Made by a program: the position numbers and the translations under genes. Shown here piece by piece: positions 33,946 to 46,850 of a DNA stretch of 64,000 nt. Each line of letters opens with the position of its first letter. The first letter of the stretch is position 1. The DNA lies in the NCBI RefSeq assembly GCF_018812025.1, contig NC_063045.1, positions 52,396,579 to 52,460,578 on the forward strand, written 5' to 3'. The notes under the pieces are model-generated. The model saw nothing but the letters and a program-made list of their open reading frames with translations, was not told the DNA's origin and did no database searches. This DNA comes from Megalobrama amblycephala (taxonomy: Eukaryota > Chordata > Actinopteri > Cypriniformes > Xenocyprididae).

Positions 33946-35197
33946 TTTTTTTTTTTATATTTCCATTTTTTATTTTCATTTTATGTGCTTTTGTAATTTT
34001 TCTCACTTTTACTTTTTCATTATTATTTCTATTATTTTAAATATTTTTGTTTTTATAATTTTACAAATTCTTTCAGTTAGCAGCCAAGGCAAAATTTCCA
34101 ATTTTTGTTCAAGTTTATGTTTTTCATCTAATATCTAATATTTAATATTTTTATTTCAATCTTGTTTAAATTAACCATTTTAAGCTTTAGTTAACAATAA
34201 CAGCACTGAATATATATTATACAATATTAAAGAAAATGTGTATAAAAGTGTATAAAAATAAACTTTCATATTTTTATTAAATTGTGTTAAAATGCAATAA
34301 ATCATTTTACAATATAAATAATATATAAATAAAAAGGACCCTTTTCATCTCAAACATCACAGAATATTTTTACAAAGTGTCCCAGAAAGCCTGCTTTATT
34401 CGAAACATGGCAGCACAGGCCATTGTACAGGAGGAAAGAGTTAATGCAAAGAAAGCTGGGAAAAAAAGAACTTTTCTTTTGCAATTAGTTCTGATGAGCA
34501 GGTTTGTTAGGCAGCAGCTATTGAAGGTCTATTTATAGAGATTGCTTCAGGAGAAAAACCTGAGATGCGGCCATGCAGATCAGAGGGAGAGGGGGATGAA
34601 AGAAGGGAAATGAAAGAGGAAAAGGGGGGATGGTGGAAAAAAAGGGAGAAAGACATGGCCTTCTGCCTCAGAGGAATGCAGGGCAGCCTCTATCTGGTGA
34701 TGAAACCGTCTCACAGTGAATGAGTGGACATCTTGCCTGCCCCCTTGTCCACATGATGCTGTTTGTTTGTGTTTTTTTTTTTTTTTTTTTTCATATTTGT
34801 TTCATCTTTACATCACCTTGTTTGTATCAAAAGGGTAGGTCATGCGGTCATTAATTGAGTGACTCTACACTTATTACTCTTTCATTTGTGCTGCATTTGA
34901 AATCGTTCACTCATTCACTATTCCCTATATAGTGATTGACAAATAATGAGTGTCAATTTGCCCCTAAAGCATTAATGAAGACATCAATAACATGTATTCT
35001 CTATACTTAGAATGCATTACCGGTAATGCATTACTATGGAGAACACATATTCACTATTAACTACAACTTTTGGCTCAATAAACTAATTTACTAATTAATA
35101 AACTAATAAACTCAAACTAATAACCTAATTTATTGCTTATTAATAGTTAGTAAGGTAGTTGTTGAAGTGTTTAAGTTTAGGTATGGTGTCGGATTAA

Positions 35198-35480
35198 AGG
35201 GATAGTTCACCCAAAAATGGAAATTCTGTCATCATTTACTCACCCTCAAGTTGTTCCAAACCTGTATACATTTCTTTGTTGTGCTGTACACATAGGAAGA
35301 TATTTGGGAAAAAAAAAAATACTATGGTAGTCAATGGGGGGTGAGATCTGCTTGGTTACAAACATTCTTCCAAATATTTTACTTTGTGTACAGCAGAACA
35401 AAGAAATGTACACATGTTTGGAACAACTTGAGGGTGAGTAAATGATGACATAGATTTTCATTGTTTGGTGATCTATCCCT
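35198..35480. mobile_element. Angel-like palindromic MITE with TTAA flanks
   Basis: It is 283 bp, from AGGGATAGTTCACCCAAAAA to GGTGATCTATCCCT, with TTAA at 35194-35197 and 35481-35484. It is strongly self-complementary, for example AAGTTGTTCCAAACCTGTAT against ATGTTTGGAACAACTTGAGG. It is among the best preserved copies in the window. Confidence 0.85.
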
Positions 35481-35784
35481 TTAAGGGATGTAGAATATGG
35501 TCATGAGGCATTAATATGTGCTTTATAACGAACAGCCAATATGCAAGCTAATAAGCAACTAGTTAAAAGTGAGAATTGTTTCCCAAACTAAAGTGTTACC
35601 ACATTACCTACAGGTGATATATAAATCATCTAACAAATTACCATTTTCTCTGTGTACGGTGACAGTCCATGTAAACATACCATTGAGAGAAAGTTTTATA
35701 AAATAATAATAAAATATTTTTAAACAATGAAAAAAAAAAATGATATAAAAACAAATATTAAAAAAATGACTAAAAATACAATAT

Positions 35785-35791
<7 letters not shown>

Positions 35792-35881
<90 letters not shown>
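35792..35881. repeat. Compound (TA)n(CA)n microsatellite
   Basis: A TA run of about 33 units turns directly into about 12 CA units. Confidence 0.95.
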
Positions 35882-37254
35882 AATATTAATGACATATAAA
35901 GTAATTTAATGTAAAAACTACTTAAAAATGGTTAACTATGATAAAAAAAAAAATAAATAAATAAATAAAAAATGTAAGTACCATTACAAAATAATGATTG
36001 CAGATCAGCTGCACAATATAACAAAATGCATTATGGGTAGAGTGAACTATATAGTAAATTATGCTGTTTACTTTTCGGATAACACTACAAAATGGCCAAC
36101 ACTTCAAAAAGTTCACTACATAGGGCACAAGGAGTGATTTTGGACACTAAGTCAGCAGGTCTGTGGGCCAAACGTTAAAGACGAAACATGTGGGAATGAG
36201 TTGTCAAAAAAAAAAAAAAAAAAAAAGTGCCTACCAGATATGCGTCTCAGGCTTTTTTTTCCATTCAGGGTGCATAATTGTCAGCATTCCTCTTAAAAGC
36301 ATATTCCATGGAAACAGCCCCCCTCCGCTTGCCTGAACCTTGTGAAAACTTTAAATAGTGTTTTATGTTGCACGATTATTTCTGCCTTGTAATTCTGTCA
36401 GAGGGTGGAGGGGGTCTCAGGCTCTGAAAATTACCTCAAATAAAACATGTGGTGGGAGGAGGCTGATGCAAATGTCTCTCGGAAAACACAAAGACATTTC
36501 GGAGGACATATAAAAGAGAAACGGACATTAACAGAGGACGAATGGGCAGGGTACAGCAAGAATCTGCTAGATTTAACCATATTGGGTAACAAAAAGCGGA
36601 GGTGGTGTGCACTATAAAACAATTAAATAAAATACAGAGCAGTAGAACAAACACACAGCGCACGCTTAATGCACATTCACGTCACAAGCCAGGATCATTC
36701 AGTAAAAAAAAAAAAAAAAAATGGAACGAGGTCCATCGTTCGCCAAGACTATAAATATATACACACACAACAATTTGTTACAGCTGAGAAGACATCTGTT
36801 TCACAGTGTCTGGACGCCGAGCGTGAACTACACTCGCTGTTTAATATAAAACATCAATTTAGTGGATAGGTTTTCAGGCCGTACTGATTCAAGATCAGTA
36901 TTGAGATTGAGGGACAGAATTGCAGGAAGACTGCCAGCCCACCTCCCTCAGGAGAATCACACAGCCCACAAATCAGTTTAATGTTTCACTGACAGCCATG
37001 GCTGTTCACAGGAGGGACCACAACTGTGCAAAGTCCCCCCCCTCCCTCCCCACTGCTGAATAAAGTGAAACTGAAGTCTGTTCTCCACAGACATTCAGAC
37101 CGGGAGAGAGAAAACGGGGCTCTCTGTGCAAAGAAAGACAATGTAATCTGTGGACAGGAGGAACGGGAGCGACTGTGTCTGGAAGGGCTTGTGGGATTGT
37201 GTCTATGGGAAAGAGAAACGCACATGTTGGAAAGGATAGGCTGTATATAAAAAG

Positions 37255-37428
37255 GAAGAAACGTGTCTGTGCGGAGAGGAGAGACTGTGTTCACTTGTCT
37301 GTTTGAAGACGATAGACTGTGTTGTTTGACAATGAGAGACTGTGTTTGAAAAGTCTTTTAAGCTTGTAAAAAGAGGTTGAAGAAAGACTGTTTAAAGAAA
37401 AGAGACTGTATTAGCTTGTAAATGAAAG
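37255..37428 (+). repeat. Degenerate minisatellite GAGACTGTGTTAGCTTGTAA, left half
   Basis: Repeated words AGACTGTGTT, AGAGACTGTATTAGC and GCTTGTAAAAAGAGG recur every 30-40 bp. The same unit continues at 39834-40245, after the nested insertion. Similar but more degenerate words extend upstream to about 37150. Confidence 0.7.
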
Positions 37429-37754
37429 AAGAGCTGGACGATTAATCTAAATAAAAACGATCAAACTTGCGATATGGCTTAGTGCGATTATCAAATTGCA
37501 ATGGCTGTGATTTAATTACATAAACATATGCATCATGTGTTTCAGAGTCAAGCATGGTACTGTGTTCATTTACATGCATGCAGCTCATGACCCGGTGTTT
37601 TCAGTGTCTCAGAGCGGCCCGGTTCACACTAAATGCTGCTCCACACAAACTCATCTCTGCATGTGCTTTGAGTTTGAGTTGCTTTTAACATGCATTTGGA
37701 AACACAACATGCGCCAACCATCTTCTCAAACTTGTAATGAGAAGTGCTTATAAA

Positions 37755-39297
37755 CAGTGTTGGGGAAAGTTACTTTTAAAAGTAATGCATTATAATATTG
37801 TGATACTTAATTGCGATACTTAGTTACTTTTTAAGGAAAGTAATGTGTTACATTACTTTTGCATTATTTTTTTCTCACCTGGGCTGGGCTGGGCTTGTTG
37901 TTGTTTTGTTTTTTTGAATAACAACCAAAAGGTTTTTTGGCAAAGTGAAATTGAATAAGCTTCAGTCTGATCACAAATGTGATGTTTATCTAAAGTCATT
38001 TTTGCTTGTTAGCAAAGTGCTTATTAATAAAGTGAGATTAAATACATAAAGTATATTTGTTTAATTTAATATATTTTATTATTGCAGGTTTGTGCAATTT
38101 TCTGACACTGCATTTCACTGTTTTCATTCATTTTGCGTAATACTGACCTTTTTTGTGCAAGGGAAATGAGTAAATGCTCACATTTAGTCTAGAACTACAA
38201 TAACCATGATGTTTGCACACAACGGGCCCTATAATACACCCGGCGCAATGCGACGCAAGGCGCAGCGCAAGTGTGTTTGCTAGTTTGCGTCCGGCGCCGT
38301 TCGCGTTTTCCCGTTCAGCGCCACGTCCTTAAATTAGTAAATGCATTTGCGCCAGTTAGTGTGCCCATGGGCGTGCTGGTCTAAAAAAGAGGTGTGTTCA
38401 GGCGCATTGCCGGCGCATTGCTATTTTAAGGAGCTGAAAATAGATTGCTTGCGCCATAGACCAACTCAAACCTGGTCTAAAGTCTAAAGTCAATGGCGCA
38501 ATATTTTTTTGTTAGAGAGCGTTGGTAGAAACTGCGCCTCTGGGCGCGTCCACAGTGCGCGATGACTTTGTTTATTACACACAGGGATGCGCATCACACA
38601 AACATACCAAATATTAAAAACAAAAGTATTACAGTGTAAAAGAATATTATTGTGTAGGCTACATAAATATAAAAATGTAATGAAGAATAGTCATTGCGTG
38701 TATTAGAATTAGGCTACCTATTTTCAATTCAGCCTATTACTACTTATAATGATGAACGAAATTGGCTAATTAATTGAACAATCGTGCCAATACACACACA
38801 TATATATTAACTGACTCATCGCGTGTACGCCATGTAAATAGCAATCCGCCATGGCGAGAGCGCATCTTGCTCTTAAAGGGAATGGGAGATGACACTCTGA
38901 TTGGTTTATTGAATGTTACGCCCATTACTCATTAAGAGAATAGGGACAACCCATTTCAAAAATGTGCCTCCGCGCACGGACCGTTTTTCCGTCGTTAAAA
39001 TAGCAAAAGTGGATTTGGACACGCCCTGAGTGCACCTGCGCCGTGCGCTTTACACTTTGCGTTTAGATAGGGCCCAACACCTCTGCACTTACTCTCAGTT
39101 TCTCCCAACATAGCGACAGGAGAGCTGTCAGTCAACACATTGGAAAAAAAAAATAACTTGCGTTACTAGTTTGAAAAAGTAACTCAGATATTTTGTTGTA
39201 AATTTAAAAGTAATGCGTTACTTTACTATAGTTTACTATAGTTACTTGAAAAAAGTAATCTGATTACATAACTTGTAATGCGTTACCCCCAAAACTG
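37755..39297. mobile_element. Non-autonomous hAT-type element with 8-bp target duplication
   Basis: It begins CAGTGTTGGGGAAAGTTACT and ends GCGTTACCCCCAAAACTG. It is flanked by the exact 8-mer CTTATAAA (37747-37754 and 39298-39305). Both ends carry AAAGTAATGCRTTAC words. It contains a second insertion at 38224-39075. No transposase frame is present. Confidence 0.85.
38224..39075. mobile_element. Innermost TIR element GGGCCCTA...TAGGGCCC with 3-bp duplication
   Basis: It is 852 bp, from GGGCCCTATAATACACCCGG to GTTTAGATAGGGCCC, flanked by AAC at 38221-38223 and 39076-39078. It is GC-rich at both ends (GGCGCAATGCGACGCAAGGC near 38241) with many GCGC/GGCGC words, in contrast to its AT-rich host. 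A 3-bp duplication suits PIF/Harbinger or CACTA enzymes; PIF/Harbinger is the likelier guess from the GGGCC end. Confidence 0.75.
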
Positions 39298-39513
39298 CTT
39301 ATAAAGCAGCTGTTGTCAACGAAAGAGAAGTTTTTTTCCGCCTAAAAAAAAAGGCTTGACTGTTTAACATTTGAAAATGAAGGGGAAAAAACAGCCATCA
39401 ATATTAGTATTGCAATTTTACAGTTTTACTCTAATAAAAAATAATAATAATATATAGTGAAATATGACATTTTTTTTTGTTTTGAGCATTTTTATTTTGT
39501 AATAATAATAATA

Positions 39514-39613
39514 CACACTAAAAACTCCTGGGTCAAAAATAACCCACAGTTTTAACCCAACACAAATAACCCAGAAAATGGGTTAAAGAAATAACCCAGG
39601 AGTTTTTAGAGTG
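39514..39613. mobile_element. 100-bp palindromic MITE with TA flanks
   Basis: CACACTAAAAACTCCTGGGT at the left mirrors ACCCAGGAGTTTTTAGAGTG at the right. TA occurs at 39512-39513 and 39614-39615. The interior contains AACCCA/TGGGTT pairs. TA flanks and a CA start suggest a Tc1/mariner-mobilised MITE. It lies inside the outer 37431-39833 element. Confidence 0.8.
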
Positions 39614-39626
39614 TATTATACAATAA

Positions 39627-39628
<2 letters not shown>

Positions 39629-39685
<57 letters not shown>
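39629..39685. repeat. (AT)n microsatellite
   Basis: About 27 AT units just beyond the 100-bp MITE, inside the outer TIR element. Confidence 0.95.
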
Positions 39686-39688
<3 letters not shown>

Positions 39689-39833
39689 ATAATCATTATT
39701 ATTTACTATTCATTATTATTTTTATACTGATATATAATCACATTTTTTCTCCAAATAGTGCAGCCCTACAAACAAGCACAGCAAACAGTTAAATCACAAT
39801 TTTCGTCCAAGAAAAAAAGAATTGTGCAGCCCT

Positions 39834-40245
39834 AAATGAGAAACTGTTAGCTTGTGACGAGAGACTGTATGTTTCAACAACAAAAAACTGTTAAAACAAG
39901 TTAACAAGTTAAAACAAAAACTGTTGGCATCTGAAGTAGACTGTGTAAGCTTTAAAAGGAGAAACTGTTTCTATTTGAAGAGGACAGCCTATATGATAGT
40001 TTAAAAAGAAGAAAATGTGCTAGCCTTTAAAATAGATATTAGCTTGTAATATACAGACTGTATCTGTTTGAAGAGAAGAACGCGTGTTCATTTTTTCAAG
40101 GAGAGACAGTGTTAGCTTGTAAAAGAGACTGTGTTAGCATATAAAGAACAGACTGTGCTTGTAAAGGAGAAACTGTGTCTGATTTGAGGAGGAGAGACTA
40201 TGTGTACTTGAAAAATTGAGACTGTGCCTGTATGTGGAGGTCAGC
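39834..40245 (+). repeat. Degenerate minisatellite GAGACTGTGTTAGCTTGTAA, right half
   Basis: Words AAACTGTTAGCTTGTGACGA, GAGACAGTGTTAGCTTGTAA and AGAGACTGTGTTAGCATATA recur every 30-40 bp, some next to TGTTTGAAGAG. This is the continuation of 37255-37428. Confidence 0.7.
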
Positions 40246-40595
40246 GCGCCCCACTGTAGCAGAGGGAGCACACAGAGCGTAAACACATTAACGTCACTGT
40301 GCTGCTGTACGCTCGGCTGCATTCACAGACTCTGACTCATCAGGGCTGGAATGGGAAACAGAGGACACTGGCAAGGGGGAGGCCCAGTGCAGTCACACAC
40401 TAACAATTGCCATACACTTGCAGACACATCAGTAGACAAACACAAACATAACCGTAAATAAATTATATAGATTATGTTACATATAGAATTTAAGACATTT
40501 TATATATTTATAAAAAATTAAAAAAATTAAAAAAGTAAATATGTATTAACATTCTGTAAATATTTATTCATAAAATGTAGCATTCAAAAAAAAAA

Positions 40596-41420
40596 AAAGA
40601 AGCATGTTGCCTCCATAATCCTTATTGGAAGAAGTTTGGCACAACCAGGACTCTTCCTAGAGCTGGCCTCCAGGCCAAACTGAGCAATTTATGGAAAAGG
40701 GCCTTGGTTAGAGTGGCGACCAAGAAGCTGATGGTCACTCTAGTTGAGCTCCATGATCATATATGGAGATGGGAGAAACTTTTAGAAGGACAAACCACTG
40801 CAACACTCCACCGTTCTGGGTTTTATGGCAGAGTGGCCAGACTCAAGCCTCTCCTCAGTGAAGACACATGGAAAACTTGTTTGCAAAAAAGCACCTAAAG
40901 GACTCTCTCAGTCTGTGAGAAGCAATATTCTCTGGTCTGATGAACCTCAGTTCCAAGCATCATGTATGGAGGAAACCATGCACTGCTTATCAACTGCACA
41001 ATACCATCCCAACAGTAAAGTGTGGTGGTAGCAGCATCATGCTGTGGGGGTGTTCTTCAGCGGAAGGGACTGGGCAACTCATCAGAGTAGAAGGAAGCAC
41101 AACGCAGCAAAATATTGAGTTAGCCTTAATGAAAACCTAGTCCAGAGCATTCAGAACCTTGGACTGGGCAGAAGGCTCACCTTCCAACAGGACAATGACC
41201 CTAAGCACACAGCTAAGACAATGCAAGAGGATCTGAGGAGAAGAATTGCAGAAAATCACCAAATGCAGATGCGTCACATCATACCTAAAAGAGGCTGTAA
41301 ATGTGCTTTAACTAAGTACTGAGTTACTGGGTTTGAATACTTATGCAATGTACTTATTTCAGTTTTTCCTTTTTAATAAATTTACAGAGTTTTCTGTTTT
41401 CTGTAAACAGTCTAACGCAA
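40596..41420 (+). pseudogene. Decayed Tc1-like transposase
   Basis: Pieces of a Tc1/mariner transposase appear in shifting frames. KRALVRVATKKLMVTLVE (40690-40745) belongs to the region after the paired-like DNA-binding domain. [10 protein letters not shown] (near 40935) holds the first catalytic Asp. An alternate frame around 41035 reads [24 protein letters not shown] (near 41185) holds the second Asp. The usual PSQSPDLNPIE block with the third catalytic acidic residue is missing; the sequence jumps to a DLRRRI-like tail. The 3' part ends with TTTGAATACTTATGCAATGT, like Tc1 ends. Multiple stops, frameshifts and this deletion make it non-functional. Terminal repeats could not be paired. Confidence 0.85.
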
Positions 41421-42355
41421 AAGTTCCTGAAGTGGTAAACAAAATATGTATTGTTTATGTATTATTACACGTTCGGCAATTTAAACAAAACTGCGTCAAA
41501 AACACATCCACACAACTGTGATTCAGGAAAAAAAAAATCATCTGGAAAGCATCTGAAAAGGATCAAATCTGAGAGTCTATGTCATGTAGTCCTGCGTGAC
41601 ATTAGAGGTTTACTAGCTGGTTTTACGTCCCGTTACAACCATCACACTTTACACAGTCTTTCATTAGGGGGAGCTGTAAACGTCAACAGCCATTACCTCA
41701 TCTCCGAGAGCAGAGTCACATGGCCGGCATGACATCAGTCAATGCTCCACACTGAAGAAAATAAAAAAAAAAAAAAAAAAAACACCACACCACACTAACT
41801 TACACCTTCGCCTGCCCATTTCTCTCTCACTATAAACAAGGTTTCTGCAGGTGCAAGCGGTCCAGTGGAAATTTCAGTCCCGGTTCGCCCATCGACAGAA
41901 ACAATATTATCATACACAATAATGGGTTTTCTGTGTTCGGCAAAGCGCAGATTCCATTACAGCTAAAAGCAAACAGTGATGCTGTTGAGTCATGCCTGTT
42001 AAGCGCTATAAATACAGAACTGCTCTGTGCTAATGGTCTGTAGCCTTGGCACCTCCAACCGCAGGTGGCAGATGGAGTGATGGGCAGAGACCCGGGCACA
42101 GGACAGGGTGGGTGAAGGAACAGGGCAGCCGCATGCATACATCCGAGCACGCTTTGGGCATTGTCACTCAGCACGGGTGAAAATATGGCAGCCACACCCA
42201 AATAAAGAGATGACAGGAATGATTGTTGCCTTAGTCAGGCGGCCCTGGCTGTGAGTGCTTAAAATATCCCATGCAAAGCAAACTACTAAAACGGGGTAAG
42301 ATTTAATGGGCCTAGGAAAGGATGATATGCCAGATCTCTTATGTCACACCAAAAT

Positions 42356-43741
42356 GGGCTGGGTTAAAAATATCGATTTCTTGATAATGATATTGATTCT
42401 TAAATCAGAAGAATCAATCTTGCAGTCTATGCTGTTTTCAGCTGATGAATCAAACTTTGTAGCATGCCTCCCATCCAATAACCGCGATAAGCTTTGTGCT
42501 TTGTTACTTTTCTATATGAAAAAGTCTTTTTCAAGCCATTTTATTACCATACTGTATAAAATAAAATGCTGTATTGGTGTCCCGATATACTTCAAGTGAA
42601 ATCGTAGAACTTTGCGCACATATTTACATGTTAATCTAACCATCGCTCTCAGCAGTGTGGGCGGCATCATATATCGCTGGTTGCGTATTTTGAACTTCGT
42701 TTTACCCCTAAATGAAGAACAAAAAAGAACTTCGCCATAAGAATACTGGGGGCTTTAACGTGGTGATAGATTTTCTGTAGCCGCTTACGTTCAAACAAAG
42801 CGGCAACACAAAGTGCACATGAAATGACCAATTCTTCCTCTTTACTACAAGTTATAGTACAAAATAAACATGAATGAACATCGGAAGGTATGTTGAAAGA
42901 TACAGCACAACTTTCCGAAATCCATATGCTACATTTACCTCAAAAGTCATTCAATGACCAAAAACTCATTAGTCTGCTAAAAAAAAAATAAACTTTAGAA
43001 AAGAGTATTTAACTAAATATGTACACTATTACATATACATAATATTTTTACTTAACCTGTTCATCATTATTTAAGATAAAAACTTTATGACAGCCACCAT
43101 TTAAATGTTTATATTTCAGAAAACCGAATTGGAGTAGAAACAATTACGTCATTAAAAATTGTTATTATTAGAACATTATGATTATAAAATATTCCTATGT
43201 GTAATGTTGTATACAAATCAGTTCATTTTAACCTTTAATATTAGTAATGTAGCAACTGACAGAGTTCCATGTATAGTTTACAGTAGAGTTTCCGCATTCC
43301 AAAACAAAAGAGTGCAACGCGGGACAAGTTTTGAATTGCTGAGTGTGGATGCGGGAGGGAAGATACCTGGAAATTGTAAAAAAAAAAAAAAATAGCCTAT
43401 AGACAGCAGAACGAGATAGAATCTAACCAGACCGGGACTGAAAAATCAGTGTAGACCTCTTCCTACAGGCTTTTGCGGGTAGGAACAGGACAAAATGTGA
43501 AAGGTTCGGACTGGAGCAGGATAAAATCTAACATTTTTGGCGAAGTGGTACATAATCTCACGGGAGCGGGATATAAAAATCAATCCCGTGCAGACCTCTA
43601 GTTTACAGCATTAGTAGAGACTTTTTTTTTCCTTGACAAAATTTTGAATATCGAATTGAACTGTAATCATATTTGAATCAAATTGCAAGCTTGTGAATCT
43701 AAATCTAATTGAATCATGAAATTTGTGTCAATGCCCAGCCC
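42356..43741. mobile_element. Putative TIR element GGGCTGGG...CCCAGCCC
   Basis: It starts GGGCTGGGTTAAAAATATCG and ends GTGTCAATGCCCAGCCC. Target duplications are not seen. Within it, about 43425-43605 carries GTAGACCTCTTCC and, near the end, GTGCAGACCTCTAGTTT with GGAGCGGGATA words, which looks like a further inserted repeat. An open frame of 78 codons (43159-43395) here has no recognisable domain. Confidence 0.5.
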
Positions 43742-44792
43742 TATTTAGGACTGTTGAAAGGACGCTGTGCAGGTGTGTGTGCGCGTTTACTTTAAGAATC
43801 GGTAACCCAAGTCAGACAAAGACCTCCGAGGTACATTAATCAGTAAAAGTAGGTCTCTGTTAGGACATCTAACACTGGGGACCAGGTGATTGAGACTGGG
43901 GCCCTTCAGAGGACGGGCTTCCGGAGGTTCAGCGGCGCTGAAAAGCACAGGACAGGCAAGCCTAGTGTTGAAAAGCGGTAAGTGGATCTAGGGTTAATGG
44001 CGTCTGTGCATGTGTGCATGCCTGTCTGTGCGCTTATACACACGAAGAGCGTCTTTACGAGTGTGTAGAGCATATGCGTTTAAGTGTGCGTGTTTCAGCG
44101 TGCATCCGAGTGCGTCTGACAGCGCAGCCGTTTGCTCGGGAATGATGGAGCACAGCATGAAATCTGATCACACTCCCAAGGCCGGTACACTGCCCACCCA
44201 AGGAGATGAAGATGAGTGTGTGGGTTATCGGGTGCTTGCAGACGCTAAAACACACAAACAAACACACGCACACACTCGCGTTCACTGACACAATAATATG
44301 TTGTTCAGGCAGAATAAGGTTGCGCAAAAAACCCAAACAAAGAGTATAAGTGTTCTTTGGCACTAAACAATAAGTACTCGTTTTCTAAGAATATGCGTAT
44401 TCTTTTTCGCTCTACAAACAATAGTAGATGTTTTCTTTGTATTTAAGGACAAAGAACATAATTATTCACTCATGTGAACAATATATAAAGGTTCTTTCAT
44501 AAACAGGCTAAACAGAGTAAGAATTATATGGTTTTAAAAAAAAAGAAAGGTAAATGACATATACGATGACGATTGTAATCTAATATTTTCTAATATCAAA
44601 CATCACAAAATGACATTAAGAAGGCAGATGGAGAAAAAAGGCTTTAGGCACTGTGCATGTCAAACAAATTTGAGACTATATGCATTTAACTGCTTACTAA
44701 GCGTAATAAAATGGACAGGGGAATTTAGATTCTGGATATATCCGGGCTCTGATCCGAGATCCTCCCAGTCTTGGGGACATTATGGGATTTAA

Positions 44793-45140
44793 ATTGATAG
44801 TTCACATAAAAATGAAAATTCTATTATCTTTTACACACCCTCATGTACTGTAAATTAAAAAAATAAAACAAAGATTATTGAAGTAGGTAAGAAAAATACT
44901 ATCAGATTTTCTACTTCAAAATTTCACAATGAATTCAAAGTGCTATCTGTCATTTAAAAAAAAAAAAAAAAAAAAAGGTTTGTTTTTTAATCCATATAAT
45001 GAAAGTCAATGGGGCTTAATGTTGTTTCGGACCCCATTAACTTCCATTATATGGGCAACAAATGAAAATCATACAGGTTTGGAATGACACAAGGGTGTGT
45101 AAATGATCACAAAAGTTTTATTTTTGTGTGAACTATCCCT
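44793..45140. mobile_element. Angel-like MITE with TTAA flanks
   Basis: It begins ATTGATAGTTCACATAAAAA and ends TTTTTGTGTGAACTATCCCT, with TTAA at 44789-44792 and 45141-45144. It contains a poly-A run (44955-44977) and inverted words GAAAGTCAATGGGGCTTAAT / CCCCATTAACTTCCATTATA. Confidence 0.78.
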
Positions 45141-46401
45141 TTAAGGCTTGATTTCTGACCACAGGGCTGTAGATTGCAGGGTTTTGAAAGGATCGCTGGG
45201 GGTTGCAAAAGGCTCGGCTAACGTGACCAATCTGTTGTCGGCTAGGCCGCCTCGAGAAGACAGATTACTCTTCTCCAGGCAGCTCAGGGACGGACGAACC
45301 CCCAGAACTCCAGAGGGAGGGTTCCCATTCCGGCTCCTATTCCCATTCCTTGTCCCATTCCTGTCGGCTCTAATGACCCAGTGCAATATCTCAGCACAAA
45401 GGGATTCTAAACAAGGTGGAAAAATTATATTCAGCTCCAGTCATGCATCTTCCAACAGACTCAAGAGTGCTCAGTGTCAGGTTAGTGTACTCACACATGC
45501 TCAGTGATGCATTCTGATGGGAAAATAAATGAATCCTTATGACGTCACAGAAATTGGCTCATTTTTGAATATTTCATATCAGTAATAAAGTCACCAGATG
45601 GGTGATGATAAACTAGACTGACCATGAACACTAAATATGATAAAATTATGAAGGAATCAGCATTCATTTCAAAAACTACCAATCAAGCACGACCAACAGT
45701 GATCTAAGCAAAATTAAAGTCGACTCGCTTTTAAATGTGGGGCAGCGTGATTCATAACAGACACAATATCCAAATGTATAACGCTCAGCAAAGTCCAGTG
45801 GTGACTATCAGACAGGAAGCTCTGAGGAACAGCCAATCAAGTCAGCTGAGAAAGACAGGAAGTGGCACACAGTCAAGCCCCATCAGTTCCACTCCAGTCT
45901 CGTTCCCACTTTGGCGGAGCAGATGGATCAAATCCTACAGGCACAAATATAATGAACCAGTACATTAAACAAGTGCTCTCAACCTCACAGAAAAACACAA
46001 GGAGGGGGAAGGGCGCGGAAAGAAACCATCAACAGATCTGAAGTTTATTTTACTTTTTTTACTCATCTTTTCTTCCCTTGACTCAGCTCTACTATTCTGT
46101 CAGGAGGAGATGTATTGCCACTAATGCTAAAACCCCACCATGAACCTGAAGGCTATGCAGAGAGACAGATATCCCTGACCCGTCTCTCCCACACAAGCCT
46201 TTAGTAGGTCAGCCCCTCTTCAAGGATACCATGTAAAAGCAAATCACTTCTGACAGGACACAGAAGAACTTTGAGCATTTTTTTTTATGAAAATGGAGAA
46301 TGTTATCTCATTCAAATATATATAACAAACATTCAAAAAATTATCCAATAAAACTAGTTGCAATGTCCATTATGAACATTATGGCACTGTATATACACAC
46401 T

Positions 46402-46850
46402 ATCGTTCAAAAGTTTGGGATCAGTAAGATTTTGTGTTTGAAAGTTTTTGAAAGTAGTCTTTTATTCGGACCAAGGCTGCATTTAAAAAATACAGTAAAA
46501 ACAGTAATATTTTGAAATAGTATTTTCAAATTTTCTATTTTAGCTGAATTTTCAGCATTATTAGTCCAGTCATCAGTGTCACACGATCCTTCAGAAATCA
46601 TGCTGATTTGCTGCTCAAGAAACATTTCTTAACATTATCAATGTTGAAAACAGTTGTGCTGCTTAATATTGGAGTATGTGGAAACCGTGATACATTATTA
46701 AGATTCTTTGATCAATAGAAAGTTCAAAAGAACAGCATATATTTAAAATACAAATCTTTTAAAAATGTCTTTACTGACACTTTTGACCAATTTAATGCAT
46801 CCTTGATGAGTAAAGGTGATAATTACTCACACCAAACTTTTGAATGGGAG
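46402..46850 (+). mobile_element. Dispersed DNA-transposon repeat, copy 2
   Basis: It begins CGTTCAAAAGTTTGGGATCA and ends CACCAAACTTTTGAATGGGA. It shares internal words with 17435-18486 in the opposite orientation (for example GTTGAAAACAGTTGTGCTGC). No open transposase. Confidence 0.7.

Larger units (their letters stand above)
37431..39833. mobile_element. Outer TIR element (GGGCTGCACGAT type) holding nested insertions
   Basis: The left end AGAGCTGGACGATTAATC and right end GAATTGTGCAGCCCT are inverted relatives. Possible 8-bp target copies AAATGAAA (37420-37427) and AAATGAGA (39834-39841) differ by one base and do not sit perfectly at the left end. The element interrupts a minisatellite and is itself interrupted by the hAT-type element at 37755-39297 and a 100-bp MITE at 39514-39613. 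A related element lies at 57682-58107. Confidence 0.65.

Noticed and set aside
41830..42201. 123-codon minus-strand open frame on the same strand as cux1
   Set aside because: No similarity to CUX1 or any family I recognise, no flanking splice signals in the expected phase; length is within chance for GC-balanced DNA.
45148..45507. 119-codon plus-strand open frame just after an Angel-like MITE
   Set aside because: Low-complexity Pro/Phe/Arg content from GGAATGGGA-like repeats, and an opposite-strand open frame in the same place; no domain.
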